The notes below the pieces were generated by a model. It made no database searches. It saw only the letters and a list, made by a program, of their open reading frames with translations, and was not told where the DNA came from. 64,000 bases of DNA from Micromonospora arida (GTDB lineage Bacteria > Actinomycetota > Actinomycetes > Mycobacteriales > Micromonosporaceae). Within the stretch, counting starts at the first letter, position 1. Every line of letters begins with the position of its first letter. Positions 33,616 to 41,896 of the stretch are shown here, piece by piece. The DNA lies in contig NZ_QGSY01000164.1 in assembly GCF_003857035.1 (NCBI RefSeq), positions 1 to 64,000 on the forward strand. Reading direction: 5' to 3'. The translations under genes and the position numbers were made by a program.

Positions 33616-33801
33616 AATGTCCGGTTTGGCGGGCGACAGTCGGAAACCCGAAAACAAGCGGTGCGGATGCGGCCGGGCGTGGGAAGGTTCGAGTGGCTGT
33701 CGTACCGGTGGTGGGCTGCTCACAGGCGGTCCGCCCGGCCGGTGTGGCGCGAGGTCACCCCGCGCCACCCACGGCGGCTTCGACGAGGAGAGGCAGGGCC
33801 C

Positions 33802-33987
33802 ATGCAGGCTCAGCGCAGGCCACCGCGCGCGGAGCGGAGCCAGACCCGGGACGACCGGACCGGCGGCGGAATGACCGGGGCGGCCACGCCACTGACGATC
33901 TGGGCGGCCGCCGTACTGCTCGGCCGTATCGGTGCCGGCGACGACGACGTCGAGGACGAGCGGCACATCCTGCGCGGCATCGAGTGA
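33802..33987 (+). CDS. Small protein of unknown function
   Basis: A 61-residue protein. Its first 25 residues are basic and polar (MQAQRRPPRAERSQTRDD), then comes one hydrophobic stretch, LTIWAAAVLLGRIG, and an acidic end, AGDDDVEDERHILRGIE. The ATG follows GAGGAGAGG. It is convergent with corA and has no known family. The hydrophobic part is short for a full membrane span, so a peripheral or small membrane protein is possible. Confidence 0.45.
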   Translation: MQAQRRPPRAERSQTRDDRTGGGMTGAATPLTIWAAAVLLGRIGAGDDDVEDERHILRGIE

Positions 33988-34003
33988 ATCCCGGCCGCGC
34001 GGC

Positions 34004-35134
34004 TCAGAGCCAGCCGCGTCGCTTGAAGATCACATAGAGGGTGCCGCAGACCAGCAGCATCAACAGCAGCGCGAAGAGGTAGCCGAAGCGCCAGTTCAGC
34101 TCCGGCATGTGGACGAAGTTCATGCCGTACACGGTGCCGATGAGCGTGGGAGCGAAGAGGATCGCCGCCCAGGAGGAGACCTTCTTCAGCTCCTCGTTCT
34201 GGCTGTAGCTGGCCGCGGTGAGGCTGCGCATCTCCTCGTTCTGCTGCTGCGAGACGAGGGTGGCGTTGACGGTGAGGATGTTCTGCAACAGGTGCCGGAA
34301 ACCGTCCACCCGCTCCACCACCTGGGTCAGGTGGTCGGTCACGTCGCGCAGATAGCGGCGCAACTCCTCGTCGGCGCTGGCGCTGCCGGCGCCGTCGGCC
34401 AGCGCGTCGAGCACGCTGAGCAGCGGGCGGGCGGCCCGTTGGAACTGGATGACCTCGCGGCTGAGCCCGTAGATGCGGCGGCTGGCGTTCGGGTCGCCAC
34501 CGAACACCTGGGTCTCGATCTCGTCGATGTCGTTCTCCAGTCCGGCCACCACCGGCGCGTACCCGTCGACGACCTGGTCGAGGATCGCGTACAGGACCGC
34601 CTCCGGCCCCCGGGCGAGCATCTGCGCCTCGGTCTCCAGCCGCCGCCGCACCGCGGCCAGGTCGGGCGCCTCGCCGTGCCGGACGGTGACCACGAAGCCC
34701 GGCCCGATGAACAGGTGCAGCTCGGAGAACTCGACGTCCTCCCGGAGGTCGTTGTAGCGGGCGGCGCGCAGCACCACGAACAGGGTGTGGCCGTACCGCT
34801 CCAGCTTGGGCCGCTGGTGGGCGTTGATCGCGTCCTCGACCGCCAGGTCGTGCAGCCGAAACTCCCGGGCCAGCGAGGTGATCTGCTCGATGTCCGGCCG
34901 GTACAACCCGATCCAGGCCATCGCGCCGTCCTGCTCCTGGAGGCAGCGGTACGTCTCGGCGAGGCCGGACGGCGAGGCGAACCGGTGCCCCCGGATGTAG
35001 ACCGCGCTGTCCACCAGGCCGCCGTGGGACGCGGCGGGCGACTCCGCGGGCGGCGCCACACCGACCCTCGTCTCGTACTCGTCGAGTTGGCGGCCGAAGC
35101 CACCACCCGGACGGAAGCGACGGCCGCCGACCAT
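34004..35134 (-). CDS. corA: CorA-family magnesium/cobalt channel
   Basis: A 376-residue CorA protein, a pentameric divalent-metal channel. The soluble N-terminal funnel runs to about residue 315 and includes [15 protein letters not shown] and the long charged stalk helix. Two transmembrane helices lie at the C-terminus, joined by the selectivity motif YGMNF, and the protein ends with the basic KRRGWL typical of the family. The ATG at 35134 follows GGGGAGGGGA. It is divergent from an APC permease gene. The first 45 residues are glycine/arginine-rich and probably disordered. Confidence 0.9.
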   Translation of the reverse strand: MVGGRRFRPGGGFGRQLDEYETRVGVAPPAESPAASHGGLVDSAVYIRGHRFASPSGLAETYRCLQEQDGAMAWIGLYRPDIEQITSLAREFRLHDLAVEDAINAHQRPKLERYGHTLFVVLRAARYNDLREDVEFSELHLFIGPGFVVTVRHGEAPDLAAVRRRLETEAQMLARGPEAVLYAILDQVVDGYAPVVAGLENDIDEIETQVFGGDPNASRRIYGLSREVIQFQRAARPLLSVLDALADGAGSASADEELRRYLRDVTDHLTQVVERVDGFRHLLQNILTVNATLVSQQQNEEMRSLTAASYSQNEELKKVSSWAAILFAPTLIGTVYGMNFVHMPELNWRFGYLFALLLMLLVCGTLYVIFKRRGWL

Positions 35135-35288
35135 GCCCTGTCCCCTCCCCGGTGCCGTCCCATCCAGCGCGGGGCGCTGCTTCCCCCCTGTCCTGGGCCC
35201 TGAAACCCGCCGTGGCGTCAGCTGGGATCCGCGCACCGGCGGACGGGGCCGGCCCGTCGGGCGGATACTCACGGTGACCGTGAGCGGG

Positions 35289-37247
35289 ATGACGGGGGAC
35301 GCGCCGGTGAAGGTCGACAGACGGGCCGGCCGGTTGCGGGGGTGGCTGCTCGACGCCGGCTCGGACCAGGCCGTGCAGCACCCGGGGCCGCACGGGCGCC
35401 CGCCGGAGCGCCGGCACCACCCGTGGTGGAAGGTGATGTGCCTGACCGGGGTCGACTACTTCTCCACGCTGGGTTACCAGCCGGGCATCGCGGCGCTGGC
35501 CGCCGGGGCGCTCTCACCGGTGGCGACCCTGGTGCTGGTGCTGGTGACCCTGTTGGGGGCGCTGCCGGTCTACCGGCGGGTGGCGGTGGAGAGCCCGCAC
35601 GGTGAGGGTTCCATCGCGATGCTGGTACGCCTGCTGAGCTACTGGCCGGGCAAGCTGCTGGTGCTGGTGCTGCTCGGTTTCGTGGCCACCGACTTCATCA
35701 TCACCATCACTCTCTCGGCCGCTGACGCGACGGCGCACATCGACGAGAACCCGTTCTGGCCGAGCGGGCTCAAGGGGCACGAGGTGCTGATCACGCTGCT
35801 GCTGGTGTCGCTGCTGGGCGCGGTGTTCCTCAAGGGATTCACCGAGGCCATCGGGATCGCCGTCGTCCTGGTCGCGGTCTACCTGACGCTGAACGCGGTG
35901 GTGGTGGCCGACGCGCTGTGGCGGGTGGTGACGCATCCGAGCGCGGTCGGCGACTGGACCACCATGCTGACCACCCGGCACGGCGACCCGTGGTTGGTGG
36001 TCGGGCTGTCGCTGCTGGTCTTTCCGAAGCTGGCGTTGGGTCTGTCCGGCTTCGAGACCGGAGTGGCGGTCATGCCGAGCGTTCGGGGTGACCCACAGGA
36101 CACGGAGGCACGTCCGCTGGGCCGGATCCGTGGCGCGCGCCGGCTGCTCACCACCGCAGCGCTGATCATGAGCGTCTTCCTGATCACCAGCAGCGTGACG
36201 ACCACGGTGCTCATCCCGCCGGAGGCGTTCAAGCCGGGTGGGCCGGCGAACGGGCGGGCGCTGGCCTACCTGGCGCACGCCCACCTCGGCGAGGTGTTCG
36301 GCACCGTCTACGACCTGTCCACCATCGGAATCCTCTGGTTCGCCGGGGCATCGGCGATGGCTGGTCTGCTCAACCTCGTGCCGCGCTACCTGCCCCGCTA
36401 CGGCATGGCCCCGACCTGGGCGCGAGCCGTCCGGCCGCTGGTGCTGGTCTTCACCGCGGTGGCGTTCCTGATCACGATCGTCTTCGAGGCCAGCGTGGAC
36501 GCGCAGGGCGGCGCGTACGCCACCGGGGTGTTGGTGTTGATCACCTCGGCCGCGACGGCGGTGACGCTCGCGGCGCTCCGGCAGCGTCAGCGCGGTCGCA
36601 CCATCGCGTTCGGAGTCATCACGGTGATCTTCGTCTACACCACGCTGGCGAACGTGGTGGAGCGCCCGAGCGGCGTCAAGATCGCGGCCTGTTTCATCGG
36701 CGGGATCATCCTGGTGTCGGTGCTGTCCCGGCTGATGCGGGCCTACGAGCTGCGCGTCGACCGCGTCGAACTGGACCCCGCCGCGGCCCGGCTGATCGAC
36801 GAACGCGCCGGACGTCGGATCCGCCTGATCGCGCACGAACCCGACCGACGCGACGAGGCGGAGTACCGCGCCAAGCTGGCCCAGACCATGGCGGACAACG
36901 ACTTCCCCGACGACAGCGACGTCATCTTCGTCGAGGTCACGGTCACCGACCCGTCCGACTTCGAGACCGAACTGCTGGTCCGCGGCGGCGTGGTCGACGG
37001 TCGCTTCCCGGTGCTCAGCCTGGCCAGTTCGTCGGTGCCCAGCGCGCTCGCCGCCCTGCTGCTGGAGATCCGCGACCGCAGCCGTCGGCGCCCTCACATC
37101 TACTTCGAGTGGTCCGAGGGCGGTCCAACCCGCAACTTCCTGCGCTACCTGGCGTTCGGACAGGGCGCCATCGCCTCGGTGACCCGGGAGATCCTGCGCC
37201 GTCACGAGCCCGACCCGCACCGTCGACCGCACGTGCACGCCGGCTGA
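35289..37247 (+). CDS. APC-superfamily amino-acid permease with cytosolic domain
   Basis: A 652-residue transporter with about 11-12 membrane helices up to residue 500, followed by a soluble domain of about 150 residues. The first helix region [21 protein letters not shown] is conserved in a group of actinobacterial APC/KUP-like permeases. [16 protein letters not shown] marks helix 6, with the broken-helix glycines. The C-terminal domain ([15 protein letters not shown]) may be regulatory. Substrate unknown; amino acids or potassium are possible. A GTG nine bases upstream (35280) is an alternative start, and neither start has a strong ribosome binding site. Confidence 0.78.
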   Translation: MTGDAPVKVDRRAGRLRGWLLDAGSDQAVQHPGPHGRPPERRHHPWWKVMCLTGVDYFSTLGYQPGIAALAAGALSPVATLVLVLVTLLGALPVYRRVAVESPHGEGSIAMLVRLLSYWPGKLLVLVLLGFVATDFIITITLSAADATAHIDENPFWPSGLKGHEVLITLLLVSLLGAVFLKGFTEAIGIAVVLVAVYLTLNAVVVADALWRVVTHPSAVGDWTTMLTTRHGDPWLVVGLSLLVFPKLALGLSGFETGVAVMPSVRGDPQDTEARPLGRIRGARRLLTTAALIMSVFLITSSVTTTVLIPPEAFKPGGPANGRALAYLAHAHLGEVFGTVYDLSTIGILWFAGASAMAGLLNLVPRYLPRYGMAPTWARAVRPLVLVFTAVAFLITIVFEASVDAQGGAYATGVLVLITSAATAVTLAALRQRQRGRTIAFGVITVIFVYTTLANVVERPSGVKIAACFIGGIILVSVLSRLMRAYELRVDRVELDPAAARLIDERAGRRIRLIAHEPDRRDEAEYRAKLAQTMADNDFPDDSDVIFVEVTVTDPSDFETELLVRGGVVDGRFPVLSLASSSVPSALAALLLEIRDRSRRRPHIYFEWSEGGPTRNFLRYLAFGQGAIASVTREILRRHEPDPHRRPHVHAG

Positions 37248-37295
37248 CCCGCGAGCCGACAGTCCGTCGCGCACCGTGAGCGTGGTCATAACGAC

Positions 37296-37326
37296 TGGAC
37301 GATCCACCCGTTCCTGCTGCTAGCCT
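37296..37326 (+). promoter_or_regulatory. Candidate promoter of riboswitch-transporter operon
   Basis: TGGACG (37296-37301), a 19-base spacer, then TAGCCT (37321-37326). Transcription would begin near 37333, exactly where the riboswitch aptamer starts, which supports this weak match. Confidence 0.4.
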
Positions 37327-37333
37327 CGGCGCA

Positions 37334-37445
37334 GGTCATGAGTGCCAGCGCGAAGCCCCGGCTCGCTGGCCGGCAACCCTCCTCCGCGGTGGGGTGCCCC
37401 GGGTGAAGACCAGGCACCGGCAGGACGTCGGTGCAAGCGTGGCCT
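37334..37445 (+). promoter_or_regulatory. SAM-IV riboswitch
   Basis: The RNA begins GGTCATGAGTGCCAGCG and continues with CCCCGGCTCGCTGG, CCGGCAACCCTCC, GCGGTGGGGTGCCCC and GGGTGAAGACCA. These match the actinobacterial SAM-IV consensus block for block, including the paired ends (GGTC...GACC), the internal GCCAGC/GCTGGC stem and the GGTGGGGTGCC core. A variable hairpin, GCACCGGCAGGACGTCGGTGC, and then AAGCG follow, as in known members. SAM-IV binds S-adenosylmethionine and usually lowers expression of sulfur amino acid genes. Here it precedes a leader peptide and an amino-acid-type ABC transporter operon, which points to methionine, cystine or a related sulfur substrate. Confidence 0.92.
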
Positions 37446-37477
37446 GGCACCCAGGTCAGCACAGACCCGGGAGAACC

Positions 37478-37618
37478 ATGCGCATCCTCAGCACCACCCC
37501 ACCGACCGACGTCGCGGACTCCCGCACCGATCGACCCTCGCCCGCACTGATCCGGCGGCGGCACGTGGACATGATGCGAATGTGCAGCGCCGCCTGTCGT
37601 CGCGGCACCGCGCTCTAG
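37478..37618 (+). CDS. Putative sulfur-responsive leader peptide
   Basis: A 46-residue open frame ending in RRRHVDMMRMCSAACRRGTAL. The R-x-HVD-x2-R-x-CSAAC block matches the short actinobacterial 'putative leader peptides' found upstream of sulfur-assimilation and transport genes. Their translation past conserved cysteine and methionine codons is thought to sense amino-acid supply. The ATG follows GGGAGAA, and the peptide lies between the SAM-IV aptamer and the ABC operon. Two cysteines and four methionines fall near its end. It is probably regulatory rather than a working protein. Confidence 0.75.
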   Translation: MRILSTTPPTDVADSRTDRPSPALIRRRHVDMMRMCSAACRRGTAL

Positions 37619-37674
37619 CACCCCCTTCCCGAGCTCCTCTCCCACCGGTACGCCCATCGGGCGCGCCGTCGGTG

Positions 37675-37690
37675 GCGCACGTCCGTGCGC
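37675..37690 (+). terminator. Possible attenuator hairpin after leader peptide
   Basis: GCGCACG-TC-CGTGCGC, set in a longer GC-rich stretch with CGGGCGCGCCG just before it, which offers competing pairings. It lies between the leader peptide stop and the ribosome binding site of the binding-protein gene. Its attenuator role is inferred from position. Confidence 0.35.
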
Positions 37691-37718
37691 GCCGAGACAT
37701 CACCCTTCGGAGACACCA

Positions 37719-38624
37719 GTGCGATTCCTTCCTGCCCTGACCCGCGCCGCCGCCCTGGGCGCGGCCACGATCCTGGCCGCCACCGCCCTCACCGCTTGCG
37801 GCGACGACAGCTCGTCCGACGCCACCGCCAACCCGTACGGCCTGGCCCGGTCGGGCGTGCTGCGCGCCGGAACGCTGACCGACGCCCCGCCGAACGTGTA
37901 CCTCAAGGACGGCAAGTTCACCGGCTTCGACAACGACCTGCTGACCGCCGTGGCCGGGAAGCTCGGTCTCACTGTCGAGTTCGTCGGCACCGACTTCTCC
38001 GCGCTGCTCAGCCAGGTCAACAACCGCAAGTTCGACGTGGGCAGCTCCTCGATCACCATCACCGAGGCCCGCAGGAAGACCGTCGACTTCGGCAACGGCT
38101 ACGACTTCGGCTACTTCGGCCTGGACGTCCCGACCGGCTCGCCGATCACCGGCTTCGACCAACTCGCCGGCAAGCGGGTCGTGGTGGTGCAGGGCACCGT
38201 CCAGGACGACTACGCCACCGGCAAGCAGCTCAACCCGGTGCGGGTGCCCGACTACAACGGCGCGCTCAACCAGCTCAAGGCGGGCACCGCCGACGCCTGG
38301 ATCGCCCCGGCGGAGATCGGCGAGAAGTCGGCCACCGACAGCAACGGCAAGATCACCGTGGCGGCCAAGCAGCTCAGCCCGGCACCTACCGCGTACGCCG
38401 TCGCCAAGGGCAACGACAAGCTGCGCGAGGCGCTGAACAAGGCCCTCGACGAGGTCATCGCCGACGGCACCTGGACCCGGTTGCAGGCGCAGTACTACCC
38501 GGGCCGACCGATCCCGGCGGACTTCACGCCGGGCAGCGGCACGGTGAAGGCCCCGTCCGCGTCGGCCGTGCCGTCGGCGTCCGCTACAGCCGTGCCGTCG
38601 GCGTCCGCGTCGACCGCGTCCTGA
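37719..38624 (+). CDS. ABC transporter substrate-binding lipoprotein (sulfur amino acid type)
   Basis: A 301-residue lipoprotein of the polar amino-acid (SBP family 3) type. The signal peptide ends in a lipobox with C27 (TALTACGDD). The ligand fold shows GVLRAGTLTDAPPNVY, FTGFDNDLLTAVAGKLG, DVGSSSITIT and the hinge KRVVVVQGT. The last 30 residues are an alanine/serine/proline repeat (PSASA), probably a wall-spanning tail and a site of repeat variation. The GTG start follows GGAG. It is the first structural gene of the operon under the SAM-IV riboswitch and leader peptide. The likely ligand is cystine, methionine or another sulfur compound; this comes from the regulation, not from the binding site. 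Confidence 0.85.
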   Translation: MRFLPALTRAAALGAATILAATALTACGDDSSSDATANPYGLARSGVLRAGTLTDAPPNVYLKDGKFTGFDNDLLTAVAGKLGLTVEFVGTDFSALLSQVNNRKFDVGSSSITITEARRKTVDFGNGYDFGYFGLDVPTGSPITGFDQLAGKRVVVVQGTVQDDYATGKQLNPVRVPDYNGALNQLKAGTADAWIAPAEIGEKSATDSNGKITVAAKQLSPAPTAYAVAKGNDKLREALNKALDEVIADGTWTRLQAQYYPGRPIPADFTPGSGTVKAPSASAVPSASATAVPSASASTAS

Positions 38625-38663
38625 GCCGGTGACGAACGAGCAGGGCGGTAGGAGGAGCGACCG

Positions 38664-39440
38664 ATGGATCCGTTGAGCACCCTGTGGGAGACCTTCTTCG
38701 ACTGGGACGCGATGCGCGAGGCGCTGCCCGAGATGCTGACCGTCGGGTTGCCCAACACGCTGATCCTGGCGGTCTCCGCCGCCCTGCTCGGCTCGGTGCT
38801 GGGCCTGCTGCTGGCCGTCGCCGGGATCTCCCGCAGCCGCTGGTTGCGCTGGCCGGCGCGGGTCTACACCGACGTGTTCCGGGGGCTGCCGGCCGCGGCG
38901 ACGATCCTGCTGATCGGCGTCGGACTGGCTCCGCTGGGCATGCAGGTCTGGGGCCCGGATCCCTACCCGTTGGGCATCCTGGCGCTGTCGCTCATCGCCG
39001 CCGCGTACATCGGAGAGATCTTCCGCTCGGGCATCCAGTCGGTGGAGGCCGCCCAGTTGGAGGGCGCCCGGGCGCTCGGCTTCTCCTGGGCCGACGCGAT
39101 GCGGCTGGTGATCATCCCGCAGGGCATCCGGCGGGTGCTGCCGGCCTGGGTGAACCAGCTCATCGCGCTGATCAAGGACTCCAGCCTGGTCTACTTCCTC
39201 GGCCTGGTGGCCAGCCAGCGGGAGCTGTTCCGGATCGGGCAGGACTACGCGGCCACCACCGGCAACGAGTCGGCGCTGCTGCTGGCGGGGCTCTGCTACC
39301 TGGCGTTGACAGTCCCGCTGACGCACGTCGTCAACTGGATCGACAGGCGGCTGCGCAACGGTCGGCCGGCCACCGCGTCGACCGAAGAGGACGACGACGA
39401 CACCGCGTCGTACGCCGCGACGGAAGGAGATCGGCGATGA
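38664..39440 (+). CDS. ABC transporter permease (polar amino acid type)
   Basis: A 258-residue inner-membrane permease with about five helices. The family's cytoplasmic coupling loop is present as [34 protein letters not shown], the EAA motif that contacts the ATPase. The start follows AGGAGGAGC. The protein ends with an acidic, disordered tail ([11 protein letters not shown]). It overlaps the ATPase gene as ATGA. It is the sole permease gene, so it should work as a homodimer in the SAM-IV-controlled importer. Confidence 0.9.
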   Translation: MDPLSTLWETFFDWDAMREALPEMLTVGLPNTLILAVSAALLGSVLGLLLAVAGISRSRWLRWPARVYTDVFRGLPAAATILLIGVGLAPLGMQVWGPDPYPLGILALSLIAAAYIGEIFRSGIQSVEAAQLEGARALGFSWADAMRLVIIPQGIRRVLPAWVNQLIALIKDSSLVYFLGLVASQRELFRIGQDYAATTGNESALLLAGLCYLALTVPLTHVVNWIDRRLRNGRPATASTEEDDDDTASYAATEGDRR

Positions 39441-40180
39441 CCAGCGCCACCACCACCTCGGTCAGCCTCGACGTACGCGACGTGCACCTCGCCTTCGGAC
39501 CGAACCGGGTGCTGCGCGGTGTCGACCTCTCGGTGCCGCGCGGCGCGACGGCCTGTGTCATCGGCCCGTCCGGGTCGGGCAAGTCCACATTGCTGCGCAC
39601 CATCAACCGGCTGATCGAACCGGACCGGGGCGACGTGCTGCTGGACGGGCGCAGCGTGCTGGGCGACGACCCGGACGCGCTGCGGCAGCGGGTGGGCATG
39701 GTGTTCCAGCAGTTCAACCTCTTTCCGCACATGAGCGTGCTGCGCAACGTCACGCTGGCACTGCGCCGGCTCCGCAAGCTTGATGCCGACGAGGCGGAAA
39801 CTGTCGCCCGGGCCCAGTTGGAGCTGGTGGGGCTGGCCGGCAAGGCGAATTCCCGACCGGCGCAGCTCTCCGGCGGTCAGCAGCAGCGGGTGGCGATCGC
39901 CCGCGCGCTGGCGCTGCGGCCCGAGGTGATGCTCTTCGACGAGGCCACCTCGGCGCTCGACCCGGAGCTGGTCAAGGGCGTCCTCGGGGTGATGGCCGAC
40001 CTGTCCGCCGCCGGCATGACCATGGTGGTGGTGACCCACGAGATGGGCTTCGCGCGGCAGGTCGCCGACACCGTCGCCTTCATGGACCGGGGTGTGGTGC
40101 TGGAGGCCGGCCCGCCCGAGGCCATCTTCGAGCGGGCCGAGCATCCGCGACTGCGCCGGTTCCTCGACCAGGTGCTCTGA
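39437..40180 (+). CDS. ABC transporter ATPase (polar amino acid type)
   Basis: A 247-residue ATPase that drives the importer. Walker A is GPSGSGKST, the Q-loop is in [11 protein letters not shown], the signature is [17 protein letters not shown], and Walker [14 protein letters not shown] is followed by the H-loop in [15 protein letters not shown]. These residues are all intact and match the GlnQ/TcyC-type group. The ATG overlaps the permease stop, which fixes the start. Last gene of the operon; the convergent antiporter gene begins 27 bases later. Confidence 0.93.
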   Translation: MTSATTTSVSLDVRDVHLAFGPNRVLRGVDLSVPRGATACVIGPSGSGKSTLLRTINRLIEPDRGDVLLDGRSVLGDDPDALRQRVGMVFQQFNLFPHMSVLRNVTLALRRLRKLDADEAETVARAQLELVGLAGKANSRPAQLSGGQQQRVAIARALALRPEVMLFDEATSALDPELVKGVLGVMADLSAAGMTMVVVTHEMGFARQVADTVAFMDRGVVLEAGPPEAIFERAEHPRLRRFLDQVL

Positions 40181-40207
40181 GCCGCGCCGGTCGGACCGAC
40201 GCGACGA

Positions 40208-41782
40208 TCACTCGTTGGGTCCGCGCCCCAGCAGCCGGATCTCCTCGTTGTCCAACGCGGCCTGGAGCTCCTGCAGCACCAGGTCGTCGATCTCCCGGCT
40301 GTCGCGCAGGCGGGTCACCTCTCGGCGTTTGTGGGCCAGGACGCGAAGGCGCAGCTGCCGCTCCAGGCGGCGTTCCTCGGCGGTGCTCCCGCCGCTCTCG
40401 TTGAGGTCCTCCAGATGCCGCTGGTACTCGGCCTCCAGCCGGCGCACCGAGTCATCCTGGGCACCGACCTCGGCGGCGACCTGGGGAAGCGCGGCCAGGC
40501 CCGCCTCGGTGGCCCGCCGCCGGGCATGCCGCGCCTCGTCCACGCGTTCCGGGTCGCCGCTCAGCCGGGCCCAGCGCACGACCAACGGCAGGGTGGTGCC
40601 CTGCAAGAGCATGATCAGCACGATGACCAGTGCGGTAACGAAGATGATCAGATCGCGTTCGACCACCGGTCGACCACCCGCCGTCATCGTCGGCACGGCC
40701 AGGGCGGCGGCGAGCGACACCGCGCCCCGGAAACCGGACCAGCCCGCGACGGTCCCCACCCGCCAACTCGACGGCCCCTGGCTCGGGTCCATGATGCGAC
40801 GCCGCCGCAGCCTCGCGGTCTGCGAGGTCAGGTAGACGAAGAGCAGCCTGGTACCGATCACGACCAGGGTCACCACCACCACGATCAGCAGAGCCCGCCC
40901 GGTCGATGTGCTGGTGATGCCCCGCACCGCGCGGGGAATCTGCGTGCCGAGCAGCACGAACAATCCGCCGTTGATCAGGAAGGTGGTCAGGTCCCAGAAC
41001 GCATACGCCAGCACCCGGGACCGGGCCCGGATCACCCGAGGGCCGGCGTAGGCCAGCACCAGGCCGGCAACCACCACCGCCAGTACGCCACTCGCGTGCA
41101 CCGAGTCGGCGAGCAGGAAGGCGCCGAACGGTGTCAGGACGCTCAACGCGCCCTCGCGCAGCGGATCGTCGAGCCGCTTGCGGATCAGCACCACGGCCGC
41201 CCCCACCAGCAGACCGGCGACCACGCCGCCGACACTGGCGCCGACGAACTCCTCGCCGATGCCCAGCACGCCCGGCTCGGCGCTCTGGCTGAGCAGACCC
41301 ACCGCCACCGCGAAGATCACCAGCGCGGTGCCGTCGTTGATCAGGCTCTCCGCGTGCAGGGTGGTGAGCAGCTTCCGGGGCAGCCGCTTGGCCAGACCGG
41401 TGACCGCGGCGGCGTCCGTCGGCGCGAGGACCGCGCCGAGCACCCAGGCGGCCGCAGGGTTCACCCCGAACGCCTGCGCGGCGAACGACACGGTGACCAT
41501 GGTGAGCACCACCAGCACCACGGCGAGCAGCCCGATCACCGGCAGGTTGGCCCGGATCTCCCGCAGGCTGATGGTGAGGCTCTCCCGGTACAGGATCGCC
41601 GGCAGGAAGATCAGCAGGACCAGGTCGGGTTCCAGGGTGACCTCGGACAGCGGCGGCGTGAGCCCGAGCAGCACGCCCAACGCGATGAGCAGGACCGGCG
41701 GGGCGACCCGGTACCGGCCGCCGAGGGTGGTGCCGACGAGGACGGTGATGCCGAGCGCCACGATCAGGATGAGCGCCTCCAC
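40208..41782 (-). CDS. CPA1-family Na+/H+ antiporter
   Basis: A 524-residue cation/proton antiporter with about 12 helices up to residue 400 and a charged, partly coiled-coil tail of about 115 residues (RRLEAEYQRHLEDLNESGG). The ion-binding region shows LGAVLAPTDAAAVTGLAKRL, with the conserved acidic residue, and ESLINDGTALVIF follows. WSGFRGAVSLAAALAVP is another family block. I chose the GTG at 41782 because GAGGGGGG precedes it. An ATG at 41833 would add a proline-rich head. It would keep pH and sodium balance. It lies downstream of the SARP gene on the same strand, with a 114-base gap. Confidence 0.87.
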   Translation of the reverse strand: MEALILIVALGITVLVGTTLGGRYRVAPPVLLIALGVLLGLTPPLSEVTLEPDLVLLIFLPAILYRESLTISLREIRANLPVIGLLAVVLVVLTMVTVSFAAQAFGVNPAAAWVLGAVLAPTDAAAVTGLAKRLPRKLLTTLHAESLINDGTALVIFAVAVGLLSQSAEPGVLGIGEEFVGASVGGVVAGLLVGAAVVLIRKRLDDPLREGALSVLTPFGAFLLADSVHASGVLAVVVAGLVLAYAGPRVIRARSRVLAYAFWDLTTFLINGGLFVLLGTQIPRAVRGITSTSTGRALLIVVVVTLVVIGTRLLFVYLTSQTARLRRRRIMDPSQGPSSWRVGTVAGWSGFRGAVSLAAALAVPTMTAGGRPVVERDLIIFVTALVIVLIMLLQGTTLPLVVRWARLSGDPERVDEARHARRRATEAGLAALPQVAAEVGAQDDSVRRLEAEYQRHLEDLNESGGSTAEERRLERQLRLRVLAHKRREVTRLRDSREIDDLVLQELQAALDNEEIRLLGRGPNE

Positions 41783-41896
41783 GCGTACACCCCCCTCGGA
41801 CCATGCCGACGGTGGACGCGCCGGTGGTTCCATCTGACCCCACCGGCCGGTGGGTTCCAGCGGAAACCGGCAAGTCGCGGTGCCCGCGGGCGAGGG

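Noticed and set aside
35514-37307. 597-residue minus-strand frame, His/Gln-rich
   Set aside because: Antisense to the APC permease, whose helices and C-terminal domain are convincing.
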